64,000 bases of DNA from Diadema setosum (taxonomy: Eukaryota > Echinodermata > Echinoidea > Diadematoida > Diadematidae): positions 26,989,562-27,053,561 of the forward strand of contig CM067079.1 of the NCBI GenBank assembly GCA_033980235.1, given 5' to 3'. Below are positions 24,303-36,910 of the stretch, piece after piece. The stretch's first letter is position 1, and the number at the start of each line of letters is the position of its first letter. The translations under genes and the position numbers were made by a program. A model generated the notes under the pieces. The model was not told the origin of the DNA. It did no database searches and worked only from the letters and a program-made list of their open reading frames with translations.

Positions 24303-24987
24303 ATGATATTCAGATTTTAACAGCCACCAGGATCAGAAAACGGACTGTTCCCTGCTACAAGTATCATCATAACGAACAGGTACCACACTAGATAATGGCT
24401 AGCTATGCACCATGGCTACAACATGAGCTTTCGGGAATCATTTTTTTTTTTTATAGTGGTGTCATAGCAGGGGGTTTGCAGGTGCTAAGCACACATCGGC
24501 TAGCTGCGCAAAGGAGTTGGATGCAGATGTCTTGCTCGTCTCGTTATCCTCCAAGAGAAGCCATCTCCATGGCAACAAGCCCGGTCGCTGGCAGCTTGGA
24601 CGACTCTCCCGGACTCTGCCTGCATCATTACACCCGCAGAATATACGTAGTGGATGGAGTCTCACCCTGTCCTGCCTACAATCTCTGTACTTCGTCATCG
24701 GCAAAGATCGCCCGCCCGTTGCGGTCGTCTGGTAATCCTGGCAAACGACAGCGGTCGAGTTTTGGCACTCGAGTTCTGCAATGCCGGATGTGTGACTCTC
24801 GCAACCATAGCAACGACTCTCCTCCCCCTCTTCACACACTGTGATAAAAAAGTTCTATATCGATATGACTATGTACACAATGATTACTTGTTGAATGCTA
24901 AAGTATTTGCTATGAGTTCTTTTCTTGTTCTGCTTCTGCATTCCCCCGTTTGGTGTCGTAAGAAGAGTTTGTTTTGTGAAGCATTCG
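24303..24987 (-). other. FBXO45: presumed FBXO45 3' UTR
   Basis: This lies between the FBXO45 stop and the candidate AATAAA. The part at about 24480-24840 is unusually GC-rich for the locus and is open in both strands (125 and 149 codons) without recognisable domains. I take those as chance frames in a conserved or GC-rich 3' UTR. Confidence 0.45.
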
Positions 24988-25173
24988 TCATCCATCCACA
25001 GGCTCCCCGAGGTATACCATGGTGACTTCCGTGTTGCCGTAGACGGCGGAGATTGACGGATACAGCTTCTCATTGGGCAGGCCCCGGAAAGCCACGCCCA
25101 GGAACTCGTAGCCACGCTCAAAGGCCAAGTAGTTGTCTTCGCAGTCAAGAATTACCCGGATTTTCTCTCCCAC
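24988..25173 (-). CDS. FBXO45: FBXO45/Fsn exon 2 (C-terminal SPRY strands)
   Basis: The exon encodes residues 192-252, from [10 protein letters not shown] to [11 protein letters not shown], then TGA. It follows an acceptor TTCCCAG (25174-25180 on the minus strand) in phase 0, exactly matching the exon 1 donor. The segments [18 protein letters not shown] and [10 protein letters not shown] are hallmarks of the FBXO45 SPRY domain, and the protein ends in the family's usual (P)xDG. The SPRY domain is the substrate- and partner-binding half of FBXO45, so this exon is essential for function. Confidence 0.97.
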   Translation of the reverse strand: MGEKIRVILDCEDNYLAFERGYEFLGVAFRGLPNEKLYPSISAVYGNTEVTMVYLGEPVDG

Positions 25174-25720
25174 CTGGGAAAAGGGATTAAAAAAGACAAA
25201 AAAAAAAACATGCAATGAGCAGTGACAAGCCACAGCGTGTGTATCAAAATCAGACAAAGTAAAAATGTCCAACAACTTCATGATGTACATGAGGCAGATT
25301 ATAATACGGGAGAAAAAAATGAAAGACAAATTGATTGAAATGAGTGTTGAGGGATTATCACGTATAGCACTAGCAGACCAAGTCATCAAATCAAAACCAC
25401 TTTACTGGAAACAGTATGAAGTGGTTGCATCATGGCAATATTTTACCAGCAAGAAGTATGTCTGAAAAACAAAATGGAATTTACAAATGATCTAATTAAA
25501 GTCTAAATTTCGTAATTTCATGAAAATATAACATAATATTAATAAAGAAAAAATTGCTATATCAGCTCCGAAGTGGAATATGACAGGTTGCATCCTTCCC
25601 GTCATTATCAGAGTCATTGCAAAATGTTCTTCACTCTCCCTCTCTCTCTCTCAGTACAGATGAGTTCTACTTCTGTTCACCATAAAAGACAATTTATGAT
25701 TTTTCTTGAAATCTGATCAC

Positions 25721-26099
25721 TTAAAGGGATGGTATAGTATTGGTGGAGATGAGGATTGGGCTTTTAACTTTTTGAGAGATATCAAGAAACAGCTTGTGAA
25801 ATAGCACAGAGCATACCATTTATGAGGAATTCAAGGTTTATTTGATGAAAATTGGTTTTGGAATGGCTGAGACATCCTAAAACAAAGTGACTGTAATAAA
25901 AGGTGGGTCCCACCTTTTATTAGGATTGCTCTGTTTTGGGTATCTCAGACATTTCATAACCAATTTTCATCAAATAAACATTCAGTTCCTCTTGGAATTA
26001 CATGCTCCTTCATATTTCATGAGAGGTTCCTCATTATCTCACCCAAAATTGTTAGAAACCTGAAGTTAGGTTTCTACCAAAACTATACAATCCCTTTAA
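25721..26099. mobile_element. TTAA-flanked palindromic MITE, family A copy 2
   Basis: The ends AGGGATGGTATAGTATTGG and an imperfect complement are flanked by TTAA at 25721-25724 and 26096-26099. It shares the same interior with copy 1 (268-658), including the GGTGGGTCCCACC centre. It lies in the FBXO45 intron. Confidence 0.85.
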
Positions 26100-26849
26100 A
26101 TAAAACTCTCCTTATACTATCATGGCTTATTACAAACTATGGGAGTGTATGACACAAATAACTTCCATTCTTTTTTTTCCCCCTTTGCCACAGATCAGCA
26201 AAAACTCATCTTTCCAATACATGACACATAGAGTGTATGCTAACAGTAATGGCAGAGAGTGTTTTTAGACTCTCAATGTTCAACTGCACATTCCTCATTC
26301 TTGAAATGTTGTGACCCTTGATACTTGTGCCTTTAAGAGGTTAATGTCCAAAGACTGTGACAATATGCCCTTTGCACAAAATACCGTAAATTCCCAGCCT
26401 ACGCACTACTGTGTGTTGGAAATACCAGCACAAATACCAGAGTAGTCTGGAACAGATTTTATGTTGTGTTTCAGAGTGTATGTTCAAGTATCTCCCTGGG
26501 CTCATCATAGTAATAGCACAATATTTAATTGCAAACAAGATGGAGAGGTAGAAATGTGAAAAATTATACTGATACCGGTACAAAACTATGAACAGCATAC
26601 TGCAATGAGGTCTGCTCAAACTGAGATATGGTACGACATCACACATTGTCAGAAAGAATTCTGTTGGAGTAAAAATTCATCATGTCAGAAAGAAAAGCCC
26701 ATAGTCAGAATGGAAATATGATATGCATGTAAAATGTGACACTACTGATATCCTTTGAAACATTTGGTAGAACTTCAATTCCAGGAAAGGTGCAAATTAC
26801 ATATTTGATGGAAGAATTTACTCTTGCATTACTGACAGGAAGCAAAGAT

Positions 26850-27070
26850 ACTGTAAAAGTTGACATTTTTGCAGTGTCGAAATTTTCAAGCATTTCGGGC
26901 GACATAAAACTGGTGTGAAAATAAAAGCTAACAATTTTCTTTTTGGCTTGTTACATGTAATACTATTATATACTCTGATTCTGTGGAAGTAATATACATG
27001 CAAACTTTATCTTACCCTGCCAAGTGCATGTAAGTATATTTACTTGGGAGGAAATTTTCACTTTTACAGT
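26850..27070. mobile_element. TACTGTAAAA-type MITE
   Basis: The left end TACTGTAAAAGTTGACATTT and the right end, read in reverse complement as AACTGTAAAAGTGAAAATTT, are inverted repeats. The same ends occur at 47353-47446 and, more diverged, at 45078-45303. Confidence 0.65.
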
Positions 27071-27272
27071 TAATCTACACATAAAATTTGTGACCATTCC
27101 CTATGTCAACGGATTTAGTACATCAGATAGCCAGTAATTACCTAATACTACAATTTCCAAACATTGTTTCAAACATTAGTTTGTGTTTTAATTGATAATA
27201 AAAAGAATCTGGTTTAAAGTGTTATCTACATGAGATGTGAAGATGTTAACAGCACTGTGCACTGCTGTAAGA

Positions 27273-27330
27273 CTTTTAAGGTACATAAAGAAAAACATAT
27301 GGATATGTTTTTCTATGTGTACCTTAAAAG
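27273..27330. repeat. 28-bp-arm hairpin
   Basis: CTTTTAAGGTACATAAAG... (27273-27300) is followed after two bases by its near-complement (27303-27330). Only a few mismatches are present. It is too short and tight-looped for a canonical microRNA precursor. Confidence 0.85.
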
Positions 27331-27335
27331 TATAT

Positions 27336-27390
27336 GTATGTGTGAATATATGTGTGTATGTGTATGTGTGTGTGTGGGGGGGGGGGGGGT
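27336..27390. repeat. TG microsatellite ending in a poly(G) run
   Basis: Interrupted TG/TATG units end in about 13 consecutive G residues. Confidence 0.9.
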
Positions 27391-29287
27391 CTTTGGATGC
27401 ACATAAACATATACAAGGTGTACCTGCATGGGAGAATTGACCAGAAAGAATGCTAAATGCCTACTTTAATGACAGGGGCAGGTGCATGCCTAATTGTTCA
27501 TGATACTACAAATCTATCTATTCTGTGTGACACACTCATATGAACTAATATTAGAGAGTGTGTGTATGTGTGTGTGAATAGTTACACAAAAAACATGGGG
27601 GCTTGTCTGGGAGGAATGTTAAATGTGTTCGATACAGTAGGGGTAGTACACCCCCTGATTCTACACGATTAATCCATTTATTTTCGATGACACATTCTTG
27701 TAAATCCAATAACACACAGACATATACACACCATGCAGTCATTACATACTGGCAACCATGCAGTCATGCGTACAGTTTTTTTCCCCCGTAATTCAGTGTA
27801 CGCAGAGTGACTGTTCACAGCAGAGTACAATAAAGTGGCACGCACAGGAGACTGCCATAGATTATGTGTGCACGCTGGCACGACTCCTTTGAATGAGGTT
27901 GGCATTGCCATGTACCAATCAATGGCTCCGAACTATGTAATGAGACGTATGGCCCACAACCAACACCACCAAAAAAATCCCATGATGGTATATTACGTAC
28001 ATTTTCTATCTCCGCAGCCTCCTTCCCTTTAAAAAAAAACTGCTTTCTACATTGCACATGAACAAACCATCTTGCTGTGATGGTACAAGTAACAACTGTA
28101 TATTCTCACTGAATTATTACGTTTAATCCGATCCATAATACCTGCCAAGATATTGTCATAAATCAAGAGTGAAACATTTCTATACTTTCATACTTATATT
28201 CGAGTATTTAATTTTATATTTTCATGAACTATCGGTGTCTTCTTTATGCATGAAAAAACAAAAAACATGAAATCAATGCATCTTGGGTATTCTCATTACA
28301 TGTGGCTAATTATGGGAAGTCTTTATTTCATCCCTAGAGAAGGTGCACAAATATGTTACACATGTTTTTCCAACCTCAAACTCTGATTGCTTTTTCTGCT
28401 CTGCTCTGGTAGATTCTCTTGCTAAAAACATCAGCTTTTTTGCTTTCTTGCATCACAGAGTATGATCGTTCACTAAATATCACGCATATGAAAAAATGCT
28501 CCTCCTTACATTATGGTATTGCAGCTATTCTTGTAATGTCTGTCAACAAAAAACTGAAAAATCTCAGAAATGCTCTCTGGCGATACTGGCTGACATCATT
28601 CATTGACACGCAAAATTATCTGCCAGCAGATGGAGGCAAGGAAGGGGGGGGGGAGGGGTAAAGATGTTGGAGAGGGAAAAAACACTCTTGCATGCTGGGT
28701 GATGATTTGGAGGATTACTTGCGCTGCGACCTTCAGATGAACCCTGTGATGGTCCTACCTGTGTGGGGGACTTGCATCAGCGGAGAGAAGAGAGGAGAAC
28801 TGAGGGGATAGAGCGGAGAGGGATGGGGCAGGGTAGAGGGGAAGATAGAGGAGCGGAGCGGTGGATCACCGTGCCATACCAGGTCATGTTTTCGCAATCT
28901 GAGGAGTGATTTCTAGCGGGGGGGACGGAGGCGTTAGTCACCCTCATCGTGCTTGTCATCGCAATCATCCGACCCATCATCAACCCCCGTGGTGGTGGCG
29001 AAGATGAAAATCGAGAAAACATCTACATCTTCAAGTGTCCCGTATTACGGCCAATCACTCGCTTTTCGCGTCTTAACCCTCATCCGGAGATCACTTTCAT
29101 CATACTATTTTGGATGTTGTGCACCCAACTGATATGTGTCTTGTTTGCCCGACAGCTACACCGTGTACCTTGCACTCGCTCCACAGCAATGTTCAAAACA
29201 ATCTATTTAGAATGACCTTTCCTTGTTTTCCCTTAATATCCTCTTGTGAATAATCTGAATTTCACACGAGTTCACATACAAATTCGT

Positions 29288-29330
29288 GAAATTTACGTCG
29301 ATGTGGGGCAATTTGTCAATCAGTTGCAAG
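29288..29330. repeat. second solo terminal repeat of the 57.6-kb element
   Basis: The block TTTACGTCGATGTGGGGCAA with the following GTCAATCAGTTGCAA matches the 52-bp arm with one change. It stands alone here. Confidence 0.75.
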
Positions 29331-30634
29331 TTCTACATACACTCGTAAAATACCTAGATGGAGATATATGTGAAATATGCTGGAAAATAACAAAATAACA
29401 GATGAAGTCATTTTAGAATATAAGCAGTAACTCATAAATCAAAGTAACTGGTTTAACACAAAATTTAAAACAAAATTTCTGCACTTCTAGTTTTATTTTA
29501 TTTCTGATAATTTCACAGCTTTCAAAAATATCTATATCTGTCCAAATCCAAACTGTCTTACTCCAAAAATGAAGCAACCAAGGCATGTCAAAGGAAAGGC
29601 TATCCAATTCGCTATAGTGCTTTGGCCACCATTTTTTTGGCTCTCTCGAACATTTGACATTTTGTAGATGCGAGGTCTTGTCGCCCCAGTGATGATATGT
29701 CAACATTCTAGCATCATTTATCATGCAGAAATGGGTCCATTACAAAAGCTTGAAATTTCAAAACATCTTGTGCAAATACCACAACATTAGATGCTAAGGC
29801 TTTCAAGTTACAATTGGTATCTACCTGTATGGTGATTCTGATGAGAACAGAACATGTCTTAATTTGTACTCAAAAGAATTGATATCATTCAAATGCGAGA
29901 TTGAGAAGTTGATCTAGATGTAAATATAATTATATTAGATCCAATCCATTTCCCTCTTTTTCATATCAGATGCAACACTCGGACACAATTTTGCTGTGAA
30001 TGGGATGGCTTCCAATCGAGGGATACTACCTCTAAGGTAGCCCAGGTGGTGTTAATTGTCATATTGGTCTGGCACATTTGATCCTAAGTTGAGACTCATG
30101 TCTTTGGGGTATTACCTCTGCCAAATTACTCCCTGGATGATGCTTTGTAAATAGCAAGAAAAAGAAAAAAAGAAAGAAAAGCATCTCAGGTAGGCCCTAC
30201 ATGTAACACCACGGGCTAGGGGCATATAGGACACTTATTGAAATACAGCCTAACAGTACAGTGAAATTAGAACACGGAAAGTCAGTCAAGACTGAAAAGA
30301 AAAACTCATTAATGATCTGTTAAAATGAATTGGAACATAAAGTGCCAAGGGGCTTCAGTTTTTCTCATGACTTCATTATCATTGTGATTTAATGAAATTA
30401 TTCCATATTTTGCTCACAAAACTGTGCTGTTATAGAAGCAATGATTGTATGGGAGTACAGAAACACAGGATGTAACACACTGACCAGCCTGAATCTCAGG
30501 AGTTATCAGAGTATCTGGTATTAAAATGAATGCTGACAGGCAGGCAAAACAAAATAATGTAGACTCACTTGACTTCATTCTGTGCTCCTAGATACTATAA
30601 ACCAGCCCCCATCCCCACAAAAAAACAAACAAAC

Positions 30635-30635
30635 A

Positions 30636-30672
<37 letters not shown>
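30635..30672. repeat. (CA)n microsatellite
   Basis: About 19 CA units in the FBXO45 intron. Confidence 0.95.
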
Positions 30673-30674
<2 letters not shown>

Positions 30675-31217
30675 CAACACAAGGCAAAAGATACCTACAA
30701 GTTGAGGAGGAAAAATACAGCACATGTACTGTCTTTACTTCCACAGGAGAAGCTGCAGACAAAATACTGAATTTCATATCATTCTAATTCTCTGCATTGT
30801 TCTGCCAAAGAATTCAGAATTTAAACCACCTTTTACATACTTCCCCTACAAGAACATGGATAAAATTTGTTCGAGAACACGGATAAAATATTTTTTGAAG
30901 GGGCTTGAATAATTAAAAAAAAAGAAAGATTTGACTACAGAAGACATTTTGACATGAAATCTGTCATGTGACCTGATGGCAAGTTCACAAAATGTTTTTA
31001 TGAGTTAAAGTCCATTAATTTGACTCTTGATACAGATTATCTAACTGTCCGCCTGATGACAACGTCGATGAAAATTTTATCTGGCAGGCCAGCTTTGAGA
31101 GAAGGGCATGATGAAAATGCATGATGTCCCGATGAAGAGGCTCAAAGTGCTGGCTCTTGAATAATGACTCACCATGCGTGCCTGATGGCATGTTTGTTCC
31201 TTAAAGACTTAAACTAC

Positions 31218-31240
31218 AAAAAAAAAAAAAAAAAAAAAAA
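31218..31240. repeat. poly(A) run
   Basis: About 23 A residues, with no gene-like sequence attached. Confidence 0.9.
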
Positions 31241-31699
31241 CTGGAAGAAATCAGATGATGATTTTATCACTCAATCTTTTTTTTTTCTTTCATCCAGCAG
31301 CAAAATCAAATTTTGACACAGAGCAATCCAGCAGCGGGCAGTAAAATTCCTCTTCCTACTAAAAAAAAATAAAAAAAAAAATAAATAAAAATAAAAAGGA
31401 GCAGTTTCTTAGTCATCATGTTAACAAATGCACATTAGTCCCACATATGCATATTTGTGTTAAGCAAACAAACTGAACGAATGACATAAGCTCACACATC
31501 CTGCAAACAGGTTTGGTTTTGCTTACTCAATGACGTCAATGTCATAATCACAGAGTAGACATCACTTAAAGAATACGGCCGATGAAAAGGAGTAAGTCCA
31601 TGCAGCAAATATTAATTAGTAATGACATTTACAGTGGTGGTGATAAAAAAGAGTGGACAAAGTCCTCCATGTTCTGAGTGTGATGGTATAAAAATCATT

Positions 31700-31948
31700 G
31701 AAGATTTTGATCGCAAAAATGGGTTAAGCACCATTTTTAAACATTTCAAAGTACATCCATCAGATAAAACAAAGCAAATCTTTTCAGTGATACCTCACTC
31801 ATTACATATGAAGGAATAATCTACAAGCTACGATTAAAGATATGCCATATTTTCGTACCATTTTCTTTGTTTTCTAAAAGCTTTAATCGCAAATATTTCA
31901 AATTAACAAGAATGGAGTTAATTCATTTTGCAATCAAACTCTTCAATA
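31700..31948. repeat. dispersed repeat, copy 2 (pairs with 9342-9640)
   Basis: It shares the GGGTTAAGCACCATTTTT block and the downstream order of motifs with the copy at 9.3 kb. Confidence 0.6.
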
Positions 31949-33117
31949 TATAATCCTCCAGGGAACTCCCCAGCCATCCTGTTATTATGCACCAAAAGGC
32001 TGCAAGTCTCTTTATTTCTAACACCAGGATGGAGAATGTTGGTATTTACTCATCTCAAGAGAGACTCGTGATTCATGTTTGTGTGGCGAAGCCCTTGGGT
32101 CAAATCAAAGGAGAAAGAAAAAAGAAAAAGAAAAACATGGATCAAGAAAAATGGATCGCAATCAATATTCAGCTGACTTGCGTCCCGAGGGGATGCTCTC
32201 GGAGGACGATGAATGTCATACCACTTCCACATTGAGCTGACATCCTTCAAAAGAAATGTTTTGGCAGATTCCTCCCATTCAAAGCCCACCCCCCTCCTCC
32301 CCCTCCCCCCAGGTCCCCCTTACATGTACAGCCAGGACATCTTCCAAGAGTCCTCAGGCCTTTTTCATCTTGCCTTCAGCCCATTTGCTGCCCCGCCCCC
32401 AGCTGATTTTCCATGAATTTGGGAGATTAAGGATGAATCACAGCATATTAGCAACTACATTTTTTTCTTCTCCTTCTTCTTCGTCATATTCACTTACAGA
32501 GGAGTAGAAAAGACATGCGGGGCGACGACTGCGAGTTGGAAAGAGGCTTGCGATAAGAATGCCTGGATCTCTGAATGGTTTTCGGCTTGCTTCTCAGCAT
32601 GAAAATATGCCAGCGATATGACGTAAGCGCACTGTTATGGATTTGACGGATTCGCATAGCTAGAGTGATCTCACCACAAAATCATGCCCATTTGAATGTC
32701 TAGCACGTGTGTGTTTAGCCAAAACATTTGCGATCTAAGGCCAGGTGCAATCCATCCCAAAATGAAAAAGGAATTTGAAATGATCATGTACATATGTGTA
32801 CATAATACTTAAAATTACAGTGTAGTTGTGTTTGCATTCCTCTGTTTCTGCTCCATTCCTTTGCTTAACTTTGCTGAATAGACTTTTGATATTGCACATT
32901 TCACTGAAGATACTTTAAAAAAAAAATTGCAAACGAGGAAAACTCCTCAGCAATCCTCTTCTGTAGCTACCGATTGTTTGACTTCAAATGCTATAATACA
33001 ACACACAGATTCCATGGTTGTAATGGTCACTAATGACTGACATTACTGTATAATAACCATAATGATAATGCTGTATAAATGTCATATACAATGTACTTTC
33101 TTGGCTTTTAATTTTTT

Positions 33118-33262
33118 TTATGAATTTCGCGTGTCAAGTACTATCCATGAATTTTAAGACATGGGAAATTATCAATTCTGATCTCGACATGAATACGACG
33201 TCCACATGTGCATTTCTCTGTCTCTGCTGTTTTCCACGATCGCAAATTCAACCACATGTTAA
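33118..33262. repeat. fragment of the 38.95-kb TTCGCGAA-type MITE
   Basis: Its translation aligns with the opposite strand of 38953-39199 (NFACQVL versus NFASQVL, followed by similar spacing), showing shared ancestry at the DNA level. The termini are not preserved. Confidence 0.5.
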
Positions 33263-34010
33263 AGGTAGGGGATACCTTTTACAGAACTCCCAAAATGCAG
33301 CAAAACATTAAATATGAACCTCAGGGGACTTGTTTAGGCCACTGCTTAGAAATTTGGAAGTCAATAGTTACCTACAATTTGAATAATGCACAAAACTCAA
33401 CTACTCAGTAGTTCTGTGTGTCAGCCACACTTAAGCCTTTTTGTTGCAGTCTTCTGTATTTTTTATCTATAAACACAAATCGAAAAGTATAAGAGCTGAT
33501 GTAAGAACATATAGAGTGTGTGGCAAGAATGTATATAGAAATGTTTGTAAGTTTTGATGAACTTTACTCACAAAATATACATGATGAACACACATGCAGT
33601 GCATGGGTCTGCAAAGGTAGCCTAGTAATGTACTGGAATTTACGGTGAGCCCCGAAAAGAATTCAATTCAAAATCTAACGGTCAATAAAAATGTACTAAA
33701 TGTTACATGTGCACCTTCCACTTTCAATACTTTATGGGAGTTTCTAAAATGATACTCTCTTCAACATACCACTGTGTTTATACAACTCTTCATTTAAGGC
33801 ATGCAAATGGGATTCCCTACCTTTAAATTGTCGGTTCTTGGAAAACTAGACTCACAAAATATATGGTGTATACAGTATGAAAGTCTCTCTTTTTTGTACA
33901 AACTTAATTGAAGCTTCTTACACCGAGTACGAATAATTTCAGCACAAGGGAAGATTGGATGAACATGAATGTACCGGTATGTCACTGAAACAGTGTCGAG
34001 TATGTGTGCG

Positions 34011-34034
34011 AGTGTGTGTGTGTGTGTGCGTGTG

Positions 34035-34073
<39 letters not shown>
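34011..34073. repeat. (GT)n microsatellite
   Basis: Long GT array with three C interruptions, followed by a GA-rich tract to about 34145. Confidence 0.95.
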
Positions 34074-34076
<3 letters not shown>

Positions 34077-35422
34077 GGAAAAGAGAGAAAGAGAAAAGAA
34101 GGAGGGGTGCTAGGAAGAGAGGGAGGGATAGAGAGAAAAAAAAAGACTTCCTCATTGCAATAATGACGGTCTCACACCATTGCTTGCGTCGAGCTTGACT
34201 GATGTCGCTGGTGACGCGAAAGGACGGAATAGGATCCCAAGTTTCGCCCTTCGCCATTTATTGGATTAGGTTGGCGAGTTTGATTGTGCTTACCCAAAAT
34301 ATCCTTTGGGAAATTGTTAGAGTGGGCAGCCTTTGTTCTTGGCAAATACATCAGCCTCACAAGTTGAGTTCCGTATAATCAACTGAACATTACCCTATGT
34401 TTCTTTTCAGCTGCGATACTACACGTACAATATATGCATTCGCATTGACACAGCTCTGTAAAATATTTACAGCCCTCTGAATAATTATGTAAAGAATAAT
34501 GGAAGGCCTTCACTGTTTTGAGCTCATTGTATGCAAGTGACTGTCTACAGACTTTTGTTACTACTATGACAACAAAACTCACTCTCATTGCGCATAATAT
34601 GAGTTCTGTCATGGAAAGTTCTCGCTGAACTTCATCAGTCAGAGCCAAATGTAAGACTTTATGAGCATTTTTCACAATACAAAGCAACTACAATGTGTAA
34701 AAACTTGTTTGGATTTAGCTACAGTTAAGGATACATGAATTTTGTGAATTTCACTTGTGATAATTCCAACTCTCAAAATGGATTATCATTTGAAAATAGT
34801 ACCACTAATAGCCTCATGAAATTGGCAACTCTGTATTTTTTATGCAAATCTTACAGTGGAGAAAGAGACAGTAGAACTGGTTAAATTCATTATACATCTG
34901 AACAAAAATCTGAAAAAAAAATACTACTGAGATTTGCCATTTTGAAATGATCATATTCACCATTTTACATGTGTTGGTAATTTAATGATTAATCAAAATT
35001 ATTAAATGAAGAGGCCTCTGCTAATTCTGCAGCTGGAATAAACGATGGTATAAGGCCCCCAAAATAATAAAAATGTAATAATATCTTAATCTAAGATAAG
35101 TCTTTATTACTTCACTTGTATAAACTACTGACAATAAATATCACAAGTTACAGTAAAATGATAAAGCACCTAATGACAGTAACGTGTTATCTGGGACAGG
35201 ATGGGTTACAAAATTATAGAGTTTCATCAGAGAGTAAAGTGAGTGCCACTGTTGTGTCTTGTGTGGTGTGCTGAAGCGGAGCAAGATTGCAAAACTTCAG
35301 AGGAAAATCCAGAGCTCAGCTGCAGAATGTGTACAGAGATCCAAGAGGCAAAAACCTTGTAACCCAAATCCTCCGATAACTTCACAGGCTGCCGGTCAGA
35401 TCGTGTGTCCACTCCAAATTTC

Positions 35423-35738
35423 TACTTCCAGAGACTCCAACCCCAAGCACCTTCTGATCTGGAGATTCTCCCGCCCGAAACCCCTAGCAAACGGGAGACT
35501 CTAAGTTGATGCGTGCGAAGCGCGAAGTTCCTAGGGTTCTAGATGCTCTCTGGTGCTATCTAAGGCTTATTTTTTTCAACATACAATAGCAATAAGTAAG
35601 AAATCCTTTCCAACGGGAGACACAGAGCCAGGGCGGGAGAAATTAAATCTCAAGCGGGAGAACGGGAGATTTTGCAAAAATGGGTTTTCGGCGGGAGATC
35701 TCCCGTCAAAAACGGGAGAGTTGGAGTCTCTGTACCTC
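35423..35738. mobile_element. 304-bp CGGGAGA-rich transposon, copy 2
   Basis: The element (35429-35732) has the same CAGAGACTCCA ends as copy 1. The flanks TACTTC and TACCTC match at 5 of 6 bases, as expected for an ageing 6-bp target duplication. The multiple CGGGAGA motifs are conserved in position between the copies. Confidence 0.86.
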
Positions 35739-36479
35739 TCATCCCAGCAGTGATGTCCACTAAAGTGCCCTCAGGACATCTCTGGAAGTGGTCATCACTG
35801 ACCATACACAATAGGTGCATTTGTATTAGAATCACCGTGGTATTCAATCCCACGGTAAGTTGTTGCTACTGTTCTCATTGGCAAAATAGCACCATAATAG
35901 ATACTGCGGTATTTCAGTCAGTACCACAGTATTTCAGCCGGTACTGTTTGTATTTGCAAAATAATGTTACATTTCTTGCCAAAAAGTACATCATTCCAAG
36001 ATTAGTACCTTGATTAAACTTGCAGAGTGGGATGGCACTGGGATGAAATAATTTTTTTTCAAAGAACAAAGACAAAAACACCCCAAAACAAACACACATT
36101 TTCACACATTTACATCCCCATACACTGGCTTGTAAATGATTACATGCTACTGCTGACAGCACAGTTACTATTGGGATCAAGCTATACCTCTAGAACATTT
36201 TGTTTGAAGGCAGGTTTCCCTTCAAAACATTGCTTCATACAGTAAATGAGGGCTGTATGTATGTGGTGTGCAACACTTTCAACTGTATACCTACACATGA
36301 GATGCATTGTACACATGAAATTTGGCAAGTGCCTGATATCCAGTCCACTTTCCATGATTAAAAAATGAATAAATAATACGAATGTGTTCCATGTATAGAT
36401 GATTGAAATGAAATTATAACTGTATAACTCTTGAAGGTACAATCACATATAATGGGTGTATGTTCACAGAATTTCAGAA

Positions 36480-36910
36480 AATTAGAAATGTCACTATGGT
36501 GACTGGTACGCCTCCATTATGTTGGATTATACTCATAATAGGTCTACAGTACATCTTGACAATGTGTGATAACAGCAGTACTTCAATGGACAGACCTTTG
36601 ACCCCATAGTTCAAAACTTTACTCAATAATCACTATCCAGTAATACAACTTTTCACAACACTTTGAGCCATATTCAAAACATGGAAAAAACAACAAAGGT
36701 TTACCATTTTTACTTGACCTTTGACCCCCATGAACAAACCTTTCACAACAGAATTATTGTGTGGCAGTGCATGACATTTTATATACCGAGTTTAATTAGG
36801 TGCATATATTGAGTCATTACCGAGGTATAGGCAAAATAGTGTAATTTTTCAGCTGTAAATAGCATTGTATTTTTAGCATATTTTTATAGATGACCTTTGA
36901 CCCTGTGGCC
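36480..36910. repeat. repeat element with three DR1-like TGACCTTTGACC sites
   Basis: It begins with AGAAATGTCACTATGGTGAC, the same terminal hairpin type as the 39.88-kb element. GACCTTTGACC occurs at 36593-36603, 36715-36726 and 36891-36902. This is the complement of AGGTCAAAGGTCA, a direct repeat with 1-bp spacing as bound by RXR/HNF4-type nuclear receptors. Right boundary unclear. Confidence 0.6.

Noticed and set aside
24395..24844. 149-codon + strand frame and 125-codon minus-strand frame
   Set aside because: Mutually overlapping frames in a GC-rich stretch, neither with a domain. The location suits a 3' UTR.
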